Shown here: one piece after another, positions 1 to 5,668 of the stretch
Position numbering within the stretch: position 1 is the stretch's first letter
How the letters are laid out: each line of letters starts with the position of its first letter
Assembly (NCBI GenBank): GCA_905235165.1
Contig: CAJOKK010000097.1
Coordinates: 1 to 6,777, forward strand
DNA: 6,777 nucleotides
Source: an uncultured Atopobiaceae bacterium
Lineage (GTDB): Bacteria; Actinomycetota; Coriobacteriia; Coriobacteriales; Atopobiaceae
Direction of reading: 5' to 3'
Translations under genes and position numbers: made by a program
Notes under the pieces: model-generated
The model's database searches: none
Seen by the model: the letters and a program-made list of their open reading frames with translations, nothing else
What the model was told of the DNA's origin: nothing

Positions 1-382
1 CGGCGGCACGCTCGGCGACCTCAAAGAAAGTGGCCGTTGCAAGCAGGGTAACGTTGCCCTCCTCCTTGCGCTTGTCAATCTCGGGCTTTGCCTCAGGACG
101 ATAGCGATCGATAATGACCTCGTCATGGAAGTCGCGCATGAGTCGGCGAATCTCTTCTGAGCTTGAGGAGCGGTTGAGCGCGCGAACAATAACCTCGCGC
201 GGCTCAGCTTGACGCTGGGGAAGGTGCAGCTTGTAGCGGGTGCCCCACCAAGCGAGACGGACAGCTCGCGGACGGCTCACAATCCCATGGCGAAGCAAGT
301 AGAGCGAAACGAGCGAACCCGACTGGCCGTCGACCAACGTTCCGTCAAGATCGAAGACCGCAATAGGGACCTTGGAGCTCAC
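1..382 (-). CDS. HAD-family hydrolase, N-terminal part (runs off the left edge)
   Basis: The reverse strand encodes 127 codons from a GTG at 382-380, continuing past the window edge. The protein begins VSSKVPIAVFDLDGTLVDGQ, with the DxDGT catalytic motif I of haloacid-dehalogenase-type phosphatases at residues 11-15 (D11 as nucleophile and D13 as acid/base by family rule). A later LLATAT stretch near residue 117 fits motif II (hydrophobic residues then T/S). The small helical region between the motifs (LVSLYLLRHGIVSRP...) resembles subfamily IB (SerB-like) enzymes, which have a helical C1 cap. Motifs III and IV would lie outside the window. The start is supported by GGGAGG at 388-393, five bases upstream; no alternative ATG is visible. 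The substrate cannot be told from the sequence. It has its own promoter and structured leader, described separately. Confidence 0.85.
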   Translation of the reverse strand, partial: MSSKVPIAVFDLDGTLVDGQSGSLVSLYLLRHGIVSRPRAVRLAWWGTRYKLHLPQRQAEPREVIVRALNRSSSSEEIRRLMRDFHDEVIIDRYRPEAKPEIDKRKEEGNVTLLATATFFEVAERAA

Positions 383-394
383 GCGAACCTCCCA

Positions 395-411
395 ACGCGC
401 TAGCAGCGCGT
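395..411 (-). promoter_or_regulatory. Hairpin directly upstream of the Shine-Dalgarno of the HAD gene
   Basis: ACGCGCT-AGC-AGCGCGT on the plus strand is a perfect 7-bp inverted repeat with a 3-nt loop. In the minus-strand mRNA it ends one base upstream of the GGGAGG ribosome-binding site (393-388). It could hold the binding site exposed or compete with an alternative fold; which one cannot be judged from sequence alone. Confidence 0.4.
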
Positions 412-443
412 GCCTGGTGTTAGATGAATCATTCACTCCAGTA

Positions 444-461
444 ACCTGCGATTTCGCAGGT
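444..461 (-). promoter_or_regulatory. Perfect 8-bp palindrome at the predicted transcript start
   Basis: ACCTGCGA-TT-TCGCAGGT is a perfect inverted repeat located 11 bp downstream of the TATAAT box, so it would either overlap the transcription start as an operator or form a hairpin at the very 5' end of the HAD hydrolase mRNA. There is no following T-run, so it is not an intrinsic terminator. Confidence 0.45.
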
Positions 462-471
462 ACCAAACCCC

Positions 472-500
472 ATTATACGTTCGCGAGCAAACCTAGCCAA
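472..500 (-). promoter_or_regulatory. Predicted sigma70-type promoter of the HAD hydrolase gene
   Basis: Read on the minus strand, a perfect TATAAT (477-472) lies 17 bp downstream of TTGGCT (500-495, four of six matches to TTGACA). Transcription would begin near 465, giving a leader of about 83 nt before the GTG start at 382. A short palindrome ATTCT-C-AGAAT (503-513) abuts the -35 on its upstream side and could be an operator, though it is too short to claim. Confidence 0.6.
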
Positions 501-577
501 CTATTCTCAGAATGAGTGCTCGGGCTTGGAGGCCAGCGCACGCCATAGGGAGAAGCCCTTCGCGGTTCTTAGCTAAC

Positions 578-606
578 AAAAAAGGTCACGGAGTAAATCC
601 GTGACC
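578..606 (-). terminator. Intrinsic terminator after tRNA-Asp
   Basis: On the minus strand GGTCACGGA pairs perfectly with TCCGTGACC (9 bp, 5-nt loop) and is followed by six T. It lies 12 bp after the CCA end of tRNA-Asp and before the HAD gene promoter, so it separates the two transcripts. Confidence 0.9.
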
Positions 607-618
607 CTCAGTGTGCAA

Positions 619-695
<77 letters not shown>

Positions 696-712
696 GTGCT
701 CGTGCGGAAATG

Positions 713-718
713 ATTATA
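713..718 (-). promoter_or_regulatory. -10 box of tRNA-Asp promoter
   Basis: A perfect TATAAT on the minus strand ends 17 bp before the first base of tRNA-Asp, the usual distance for a short tRNA leader. No good -35 is visible 16-18 bp upstream (candidates GTGAAA or CGTGAA), so only the -10 is called. Confidence 0.55.
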
Positions 719-795
719 CACACATCCGCCGCCGTTTCACGTGAGAATTTCTCTCCACATTTCAGACATAACTGACGGCGAACGTTCACTCCGAC

Positions 796-1401
796 TTACA
801 GCTCGCGCCGCGCCTCGATGGCGCGACCCAACGTGACCTCATCGGCATACTCGAGGTCTCCCCCAACGGGGAGGCCGCTTGCCAGGCGCGTCACCTTGAC
901 GCCGAGCGGGCGAATGGTGCGCGCCAGGTAGGTTGCCGTCGTCTCACCCTCCACGTCAGGGTTGGTGGCGAGAATGACCTCTTGCAGCTCTCCTGCCGAG
1001 AGACGCTGGAGCAGCTCTCGGACGTGCAACTGCTCGGGGCCGATCTTGTCCATAGGGCTGATGGCGCCGCCAAGAACATGATAGAGGCCATGGTACGACC
1101 CCGTTCGCTCGATGGCCTGTACGTCGCGCGGCTCGGAGACTACGCAGACCTCGCTGCGGTCGCGACTCGAGTCGGCGCAGACGTCGCAGGTCTCACGCGT
1201 GGCATAGCTAAAGCAGATGGGACAGAAGTGAACCTGCTGCTTTACCTCGATAATGGCGTTCGAGAGGCGACGTGCCTGCTCGGTATCGGCCTCGAGGAGG
1301 TAGTAGGCGATGCGCTGCGCCGACTTGGGGCCTATGCCGGGAAGGCGGCCGAGCTCGTCAAGCAAGCGCTGAAGGGCGCGGCCGTCATTGAAGGCATCCA
1401 T
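796..1401 (-). CDS. recR: Recombination mediator protein RecR
   Basis: This encodes a 201-aa protein of the normal RecR length. RecR acts with RecF and RecO to load RecA on gapped, SSB-coated DNA during recombinational repair. Visible landmarks in order are the helix-hairpin-helix LPGIGPKSAQR (residues 20-30), a four-Cys zinc site at C60, C63, C72 and C75, and a TOPRIM domain from about residue 83 with EVCVVSEPRD and the acidic NPDVEGETTA (147-156). The family-typical C-terminal segment GLPVGGDLEYADEVT spans 176-190. It is the last gene of the dnaX-ebfC-recR cluster. Its ATG begins two bases after the ebfC TAG stop, and no Shine-Dalgarno sits at a good distance (only AGGA touching the ATG). 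Expression therefore probably depends on translational coupling to ebfC. Confidence 0.97.
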   Translation of the reverse strand: MDAFNDGRALQRLLDELGRLPGIGPKSAQRIAYYLLEADTEQARRLSNAIIEVKQQVHFCPICFSYATRETCDVCADSSRDRSEVCVVSEPRDVQAIERTGSYHGLYHVLGGAISPMDKIGPEQLHVRELLQRLSAGELQEVILATNPDVEGETTATYLARTIRPLGVKVTRLASGLPVGGDLEYADEVTLGRAIEARREL

Positions 1402-1403
1402 TC

Positions 1404-1718
1404 CTAGAGGAGCCCCGGAATGTTGAAGCCGCCCGTAAGCGCGCCGATCTGCTGTTCAGACAGATCCTGCGCCGCATAGATGGCCTCGTTGACGGCGGCA
1501 AGGATGGTGTCCTGGAGCAGCTCAACATCCTCGGGGTCAAGGGCTTCGGGATCGATGGTGATGGAGCTGATAATACCTTCGCCCGTGGCGGTGACCTTGA
1601 CCATGCCGCCACCGGCGGAGCCGCTCACCGTCTGGTCCTTCAGACCCTCCTGGGCCTCAACGATCTGGGCCTGCATCTTACGGGCCTGCTGCATCATCTG
1701 CTGCATGTTCATAGCCAT
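1404..1718 (-). CDS. ebfC: YbaB/EbfC family nucleoid-associated protein
   Basis: This 104-aa protein has the usual length and architecture of YbaB/EbfC. These small dimeric DNA-binding proteins coat the nucleoid and are almost always encoded between dnaX and recR. Residues 4-27 form a Met/Gln-rich N-terminal helix (MNMQQMMQQARKMQ). A Gly-rich turn (SAGGGMVKVTATGEG, 34-48) leads into the beta-sheet. The helix DPEDVELLQDTILAAVNEA spans 61-79, and the protein ends GGFNIPGLL, close to the family C-terminus. The start is supported by AAAGGAG (1731-1725), six bases before the ATG; a second in-frame ATG two codons later is less well spaced. It sits 36 bp after dnaX and 2 bp before recR, consistent with one operon. 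A role in recombination or replication-associated repair is inferred from this neighbourhood. Confidence 0.95.
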   Translation of the reverse strand: MAMNMQQMMQQARKMQAQIVEAQEGLKDQTVSGSAGGGMVKVTATGEGIISSITIDPEALDPEDVELLQDTILAAVNEAIYAAQDLSEQQIGALTGGFNIPGLL

Positions 1719-1754
1719 GTGATTCTCCTTTGTTCGTGGCTTTAATCGATTCGT

Positions 1755-3983
1755 TTACGCATCTGCGTTGTTGCTGGACGACGCCTTGCTCATGGTCACA
1801 CCAGGGCCAAAGACATCGGTGAGCAAAGACATAATCTGGGCCTCCTCCGAAGCGTCGGCGCGCGGCGGAGCCGAGGGCTCCTGCTGCGGCTCGGGTTCCG
1901 GAGTCGGTTCGGGCTCTGGAGCCGGCTGAGGCGCCGGTTCTGTTGCCGGGGCTGGCTGTGGAGCTGGTGCGGGTGCCGGGGCTGGCTGGGGCGCCGGCTC
2001 AGGCTGAGAAGGCTGCGACGGCGCGGGAGGCTCCGGGGCGGGATAGTCATCCTCGATATACGCCGCCGCGTCGGCATCGCTATAGGGAACCTCCTCGCGC
2101 GGGGGCTCATCCCAGGGCATATCGTATTCCGCTGCAGCTTGCGGTGCAGGCTGCGGCTCGCTTACGGGAGCCGGGCTAGGCTCGGGCTGCGGAGCAGGGG
2201 CCGGCGCAGGCTGCGGAGCAGGAGCGGGGGCCGGGGCGGGTTGCGGCGCGGGTGCGGGTTGTGGGACGGGTGCGGGCTGCGGCGCGGGAGCAGCACCCCC
2301 CTCGATGTAGTTGACTTGTCGAGGACCGAACGCCTGCGCCACCACCGGAGCAATGGAATCACGGACATCCGCGCGGTCGAGCATCTTAGCCGCAAAGGTC
2401 GACCCCTTGGGAAGGGTAACCGTGAGCGTCTGCCCGTCATCAGAGACGAGGTCCGAGTGTATCAGCAAGGTGCCGCGTGAGGGCGACTTGGCGCGCATCT
2501 CGTCGCACACCTGACGCCAACGACGCTGCAGCTCGCCGGGATCCGTGACGGGCGTACCCTGTCCGGCGGCAGGCCGTGGCGCCGGTGCTGGTGCCGAGGT
2601 CTTCTCCACAGCTGGCGCGGGGGCCGGCTTCGAAGCCGGTGCGGGTGCGGCAGTCTGTGCCGGAGCAGGAGCGGGCGCCGCAGCTTGAGTATGAGCCGGA
2701 GCGGCATTCTGCGCCGGAGCGGCAGGTGCCGGCGCAGGAGCCGGCTTTGGCTGTGCCTGCGGAGCGGGCGCAGGGTTCGGAGCCGGAACAGGCGTTGACA
2801 CCGGTGCCGGCGCAACCGCACCCCCCGCCAGCATCTGAGCAATCTGCCCTTCCAAAACCGCCACGCGCTCTGCAAGGGCGTCCATCGTTATCTCGCTATC
2901 GGGACGCGCGATGCGCGTGAAGGCCAACTCAAGGATGAGCCGCTGGTTGGGTGCCGTGCGCATCTCGCTCGACGCATCCCCCAGCACAGACATGGCGCGA
3001 GCAATGCGATCGTATGAGCCAAAGGCACGGGCCTCCTCGCCCAGACGGGCAAGGGCTTCTCCCTGGGCAGAAACCACGCCCGGGCGCTCCCCTACCGCAG
3101 ACACCACATAGACGTCGCGCAGGTGCGCCGTCAGCTCGCGCGTGAACTGCAGCAGGTCGCGTCCCGTATCGGTAAGGTTTGCCACCTCGGCAAACAGGCG
3201 GGGGATGTCACGCACTGCCAAGGCATTGCCCACCTCGGCCAAGGTAGAAGCAGGTACTTCTCCCAACATCTCCTGAGCGGCCTCGAGCGTAATCGAGCCG
3301 CCGCAATAGGTAGCAAGGCGCTCCAAGCTGCTCAGCGCATCGCGCATGCCGCCGCGCGCGTGCAGCACCACGAGGTCAAGGGCCTCGCGCTCATAGCTGA
3401 AGCCTTCCTGCTCGCACACGTACTCAAGGCGCCCCAGCAGCTCGTCGTTGCTGATTGGGCGGAAGTCAAAGCGCTGCACGCGCGACAGGATGGTCTCGAG
3501 CACCTTCTGCGGGTCGGTGGTACACATGATGAAGACGATGTGCTCGGGGGGCTCCTCGAGCGTCTTGAGCAGCGCGTTGAACGCTGCCGGCGTCAGCATG
3601 TGGACCTCGTCGATGATGTAGACCTTGTAGTCGCCGCGAACGGGCGCGTAACTCACGCGATTAATGATCTCTTCGCGCACGTTCTCGACACCCGTGTTCG
3701 ACGCAGCGTCAAGCTCGTAGACATCGGGATGTTCACCAGCGGCGATAAGTTCGCAGTCCTCGCAGGTGCCATCGGGCAACTTGCCCGCGCCCTGCTCACA
3801 GAGAAGCGCCTTGGCAAGCAGACGGGCCATCGTGGTCTTGCCCGTACCGCGCGGCCCGCAGAACAGGTAGGCATGGCTCACGCGCCCTTCGAGCACAGCT
3901 CGGCGCAGGGTTGCCACCACGTGCTTCTGGCCCACCACGTCGTCAAAGGTCTTGGGACGGTACTTTCTGTAGAGCGATTCCAT
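1755..3983 (-). CDS. dnaX: DNA polymerase III subunit tau (clamp loader ATPase)
   Basis: The 742-aa protein opens and loads the sliding clamp and links the replisome. The AAA+ region (about 1-365) has Walker A GPRGTGKT (43-50), Walker B VYIIDEVHML (121-130), and a sensor/arginine-finger region LSRVQRF (166-172). The usual SRC motif reads SRV here. The zinc module keeps C62, C74 and C77, but the second cysteine of the E. coli pattern is D71. Next come a Pro/Ala-rich linker (about 389-472), a folded domain (about 480-562) like the C-terminal domain seen in many tau proteins, a second Pro/Ala/Gln linker (564-616), an acidic patch (618-649), a third linker (650-706), and a short conserved-looking tail (EEAQIMSLLTDVFG). 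GGAGG lies four bases before the ATG. No A-rich slippery site was found, so one full-length product is expected. It heads the operon with ebfC and recR. Confidence 0.97.
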   Translation of the reverse strand: MESLYRKYRPKTFDDVVGQKHVVATLRRAVLEGRVSHAYLFCGPRGTGKTTMARLLAKALLCEQGAGKLPDGTCEDCELIAAGEHPDVYELDAASNTGVENVREEIINRVSYAPVRGDYKVYIIDEVHMLTPAAFNALLKTLEEPPEHIVFIMCTTDPQKVLETILSRVQRFDFRPISNDELLGRLEYVCEQEGFSYEREALDLVVLHARGGMRDALSSLERLATYCGGSITLEAAQEMLGEVPASTLAEVGNALAVRDIPRLFAEVANLTDTGRDLLQFTRELTAHLRDVYVVSAVGERPGVVSAQGEALARLGEEARAFGSYDRIARAMSVLGDASSEMRTAPNQRLILELAFTRIARPDSEITMDALAERVAVLEGQIAQMLAGGAVAPAPVSTPVPAPNPAPAPQAQPKPAPAPAPAAPAQNAAPAHTQAAAPAPAPAQTAAPAPASKPAPAPAVEKTSAPAPAPRPAAGQGTPVTDPGELQRRWRQVCDEMRAKSPSRGTLLIHSDLVSDDGQTLTVTLPKGSTFAAKMLDRADVRDSIAPVVAQAFGPRQVNYIEGGAAPAPQPAPVPQPAPAPQPAPAPAPAPQPAPAPAPQPEPSPAPVSEPQPAPQAAAEYDMPWDEPPREEVPYSDADAAAYIEDDYPAPEPPAPSQPSQPEPAPQPAPAPAPAPQPAPATEPAPQPAPEPEPTPEPEPQQEPSAPPRADASEEAQIMSLLTDVFGPGVTMSKASSSNNADA
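1866..2294 (-). repeat. Low-complexity Pro/Ala/Gln/Glu linkers 2 and 3 of DnaX with an acidic island between
   Basis: This stretch encodes residues 564-706. Two PAPQPAP-type linkers flank residues 618-649, a non-repetitive acidic/aromatic segment (DMPWDEPPREEVPYSDADAA followed by AYIEDDYP). The repeat codons are almost all GC-rich. The island breaks the repetition and looks like a short binding motif held between tethers. Confidence 0.7.
2568..2819 (-). repeat. Low-complexity Pro/Ala linker 1 of DnaX
   Basis: This stretch encodes residues 389-472, an Ala-Pro dominated linker (repeated APAP, PKPAP and AAPAPA) between the ATPase/collar region and the 480-562 domain. It is disordered by composition. 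The GC-rich direct repeats make it prone to length change between strains. Confidence 0.75.
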
Positions 3984-4027
3984 GACGCCTCCGGTCTTGC
4001 GGCGAGTCGCGAAATGTAACGTCCCTC

Positions 4028-4033
4028 AGTATA
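4028..4033 (-). promoter_or_regulatory. -10 box of the dnaX-ebfC-recR operon
   Basis: TATACT on the minus strand (five of six to consensus) lies 45 bp upstream of the dnaX ATG, giving a leader of roughly 38 nt ending in GGAGG. No clear TTGACA-like -35 is present at 16-18 bp. The 78-bp gap to the divergent gluQ must hold promoters for both directions. Confidence 0.45.
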
Positions 4034-4061
4034 CGGCACCATTGGCGCTACCATTACGCCT

Positions 4062-5048
4062 ATGGAGAACACCACCCAACACGAATTCACGCCTCCCACA
4101 GACCGCCCGGTTGTCGGCCGCTTTGCGCCGTCACCATCTGGCCGCATGCACCTTGGCAACGTCTTCTCTTGCCTGATGGCCTGGCTTGCCGCGCGCTCTG
4201 CCGGCGGCCGCATGGTCATGCGCATTGAGGACCTCGACCAGCGATCGCAAAATCCCGAGAACGCGCGCCTGCTCATGGACGACCTGCGCTGGCTTGGCCT
4301 CGATTGGGACGAAGGCCCCTACTACCAAAGCGAGCGCCTGGAGCTCTATCGCGATGCGGTCGAACGCCTTTCGAACCGTGGGCTCACCTACCCCTGCTTC
4401 TGTACGCGAGCCGAGCTGCACGCCGCAAGCGCCCCACACGCCTCTGACGGAACCTATATCTACCAAGGAACCTGCAAGGGCCTTAGCGCTGAGCAAGTAA
4501 GGCAGAAAAGCGTCTCACGCCCTCCTGCGACGCGTGTCATGGTGCCCGAAGCCTCTGACCCAACGGGCCTTGTTGAGTTTTACGATCTTGCCTATGGCCC
4601 TCAGAGGGAAGTGCTTGCGAACGACTGCGGCGACTTCTTGCTCAGGCGCAGCGACGGCGTGTTTGCCTATCAGCTCGCCGTTGTTGTTGATGACGGCGAG
4701 ATGGGAGTGACCCAGGTGGTTCGCGGACGAGACCTCCTGGGCTCATCGGCCCGACAAACCTGGCTTTCTCGCCAGCTAGGATACGAACCGCCCACATTTG
4801 GTCATGTGCCCCTGCTGGTTGCTCCGGACGGCAGAAGGCTGTCAAAACGCGACCAAGATTTGCATATGGGAGTGCTACGCGAACGCTTTGGCAATCCAAA
4901 ACCCCTGCTCAGCATGCTTGCTGCCGCAGTTGGCATGACAGAGTCCGGCGAGGAGAAGGGCGCAAACGAGCTTGTTGAGCGCTTCTCATGGGAGGCACTT
5001 TCGGCTCACGAAAACGACGTAGTTGTGGCGAACGGGACACTACTTTGA
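4062..5048 (+). CDS. gluQ: Glutamyl-Q tRNA(Asp) synthetase
   Basis: This 328-aa protein is a truncated glutamyl-tRNA synthetase paralogue without an anticodon-binding domain. The family activates glutamate and attaches it to queuosine at position 34 of tRNA-Asp. Class I motifs are RFAPSPSGRMHLGN (20-33, HIGH-equivalent HLGN), RIEDLD (54-59), VVRGRDLL (219-226) and RLSKRD (259-264, KMSKS-equivalent). The zinc ligands known from E. coli YadB (two Cys, Tyr, Cys) match C112, C114, Y134 and C138, which distinguishes GluQRS from full-length GltX. The ATG sits about 20 residues before the first motif and no better start is visible. No Shine-Dalgarno precedes it. TACCAT (4049-4054) ends seven bases before the ATG, which could mean a leaderless mRNA. 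It is divergent from dnaX and followed 51 bp later by tRNA-Ser on the same strand. Confidence 0.95.
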   Translation: MENTTQHEFTPPTDRPVVGRFAPSPSGRMHLGNVFSCLMAWLAARSAGGRMVMRIEDLDQRSQNPENARLLMDDLRWLGLDWDEGPYYQSERLELYRDAVERLSNRGLTYPCFCTRAELHAASAPHASDGTYIYQGTCKGLSAEQVRQKSVSRPPATRVMVPEASDPTGLVEFYDLAYGPQREVLANDCGDFLLRRSDGVFAYQLAVVVDDGEMGVTQVVRGRDLLGSSARQTWLSRQLGYEPPTFGHVPLLVAPDGRRLSKRDQDLHMGVLRERFGNPKPLLSMLAAAVGMTESGEEKGANELVERFSWEALSAHENDVVVANGTLL

Positions 5049-5079
5049 AATTGTGCTTCGCCAAAGCGTCAATGTACGC

Positions 5080-5085
5080 TATTAT
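5080..5085 (+). promoter_or_regulatory. -10 box candidate of tRNA-Ser
   Basis: TATTAT ends 14 bp before the first base of tRNA-Ser in an AT-rich patch that contrasts with its surroundings. The -35 at the right distance is poor (TTCGCC, 5057-5062), so the call is tentative. Read-through from gluQ is the alternative, since no terminator separates them. Confidence 0.4.
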
Positions 5086-5099
5086 TTCTACTCACCCAC

Positions 5100-5190
5100 G
5101 GAGAGCTGACCGAGAGGCCGAAGGTGCTCGCCTGCTAAGCGAGTATAGGACCAAATCCTATCTGGGGTTCGAATCCCCAGCTCTCCGCCA
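5100..5190 (+). tRNA. tRNA-Ser(GCU)
   Basis: A complete 91-nt class II tRNA. The acceptor GGAGAGC pairs perfectly with GCTCTCC; G73 and CCA are encoded. The anticodon loop CTGCTAA, in a CTCGC/GCGAG stem, carries GCU, which reads AGC/AGU. The long variable arm (ATAGGA paired to TCCTAT) is diagnostic for serine tRNAs of this size. The T-arm is GGGGTTCGAATCCCC. The part from the T-loop onward is duplicated exactly 178 bp downstream. Confidence 0.97.
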
Positions 5191-5258
5191 GATTATGATG
5201 AGACGCTTCTGCAAAGGAGCGTCTTTTTTTGTTAGGTGGAATCCGAGGGGATTCGAAC
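5170..5258 (+). repeat. 89-bp direct repeat, copy 1
   Basis: This copy starts inside the T-loop of tRNA-Ser (CGAATCCCC), covers the 3' acceptor strand, CCA and terminator, and ends with GGGGATTCGAAC. It is identical base for base to 5348-5436. Confidence 0.97.
5201..5230 (+). terminator. Intrinsic terminator of tRNA-Ser (copy 1)
   Basis: AGACGCTTCT pairs with AGGAGCGTCT (10 bp including one G-U) around a GCAA tetraloop, followed by a run of T to 5230. It begins 11 bp after the CCA. Confidence 0.93.
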
Positions 5259-5356
5259 CCGAGAGGGCGGCATGTGCCCTCTGGCACATGCCGGGCCGGA
5301 GCGCCGCCAGGCGCGTAGGCCGAAGAGCGTTGCCGAAGGCAACGCGACGAATCCCC
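5247..5356. repeat. Three-armed structured segment inside the tRNA-Ser duplication
   Basis: The outer arms GGGGATTCG (5247-5255) and CGAATCCCC (5348-5356) are perfectly complementary. Between them are three hairpins. The first is CGGCATGTGCC with GGCACATGCCG (5268-5293, 11 bp, CTCT loop). The second has nested GGCC/GGCC and GCGCC/GGCGC pairs (5294-5321). The third is GCGTTGCC with GGCAACGC (5327-5345, 8 bp, 3-nt loop). The overall shape resembles a cloverleaf but lacks tRNA consensus bases. No protein is credible here. Confidence 0.7.
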
Positions 5357-5436
5357 AGCTCTCCGCCAGATTATGATGAGACGCTTCTGCAAAGGAGCGT
5401 CTTTTTTTGTTAGGTGGAATCCGAGGGGATTCGAAC
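5348..5436 (+). repeat. 89-bp direct repeat, copy 2, with partial tRNA-Ser 3' end
   Basis: This is an exact copy of 5170-5258 at an offset of 178 bp. Bases 5348-5368 reproduce the last 21 nt of tRNA-Ser including CCA, but no 5' tRNA half precedes them, so this is a tRNA fragment and not a gene. The intrinsic terminator is repeated inside it. Sequence on both outer sides differs between the copies, so the duplication is bounded sharply. Confidence 0.97.
5379..5408 (+). terminator. Second copy of the tRNA-Ser terminator
   Basis: The same 10-bp stem, GCAA loop and T-run as at 5201-5230, carried by the 89-bp repeat. It should be fully functional and gives a second barrier against read-through from tRNA-Ser. 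Confidence 0.9.
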
Positions 5437-5668
5437 AGGATTCGAACCGGTTGTTGTCACAGGATGGCAGAGCACAACCATGAAGTGACGTGATCGTACT
5501 CGGGGACGGTGAGTACGGGATGGGGGCGTAATTGGAATGAAGGCAGGCGGGTGAAAGGGCGGGCGTGTTGAAGGAAGAATTTTCGCTGGTGGTGACAACA
5601 GGCAACAAGAACGTCCGAGCCGGAGCTTTTCCTGCGTAGCGGGTCACCCACCGCACGATGCTCATTTA
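5437..5668. other. Gene-free stretch between the tRNA-Ser duplication and the 52-bp array
   Basis: No reading frame here resembles a known protein. It begins with a doubled GATTCGAAC motif (5429-5437 region and 5439-5447). It contains two weak inverted repeats, GTACTC/GAGTAC (around 5494-5518) and TGTTGTCAC (5452-5460) with GTGACAACA (5592-5600). Neither has flanks that would identify a mobile element. Confidence 0.5.

Noticed and set aside
780..787. GAACGTTC as a LexA (SOS) box downstream of recR
   Set aside because: The actinobacterial SOS box needs four bases between GAAC and GTTC, and the site lies downstream of recR, not in a promoter.
982..1407. A 141-aa plus-strand open frame antisense to recR
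   Set aside because: It mirrors the recR coding sequence, which has all family motifs; no ribosome-binding site or known product supports the antisense frame.
1866..2819. Programmed frameshift in dnaX to make a gamma subunit
   Set aside because: No A-rich slippery heptamer (as in E. coli) was found in the coding strand of this GC-rich region, so only tau is supported.
3123..4019. A 298-aa plus-strand open frame antisense to dnaX
   Set aside because: It is complementary to the conserved ATPase core of dnaX, has no recognisable domains, and is explained by the GC-rich codon usage of the real gene.
5348..5368. Second tRNA-Ser gene
   Set aside because: Only the 3' 21 nt of the tRNA are present; D-arm, anticodon arm and 5' acceptor strand are absent upstream.
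5452..5600. Terminal inverted repeats of an insertion sequence (TGTTGTCAC and GTGACAACA)
   Set aside because: The match is 9 bp only, the enclosed 131 bp has no transposase remnant, and no target-site duplication is visible.
5135..5665. A 176-aa minus-strand open frame across the tRNA-Ser gene and its duplication
   Set aside because: It overlaps a complete tRNA gene and two intrinsic terminators in antisense, and the translation shows the repeated 89-bp sequence and no protein family features.
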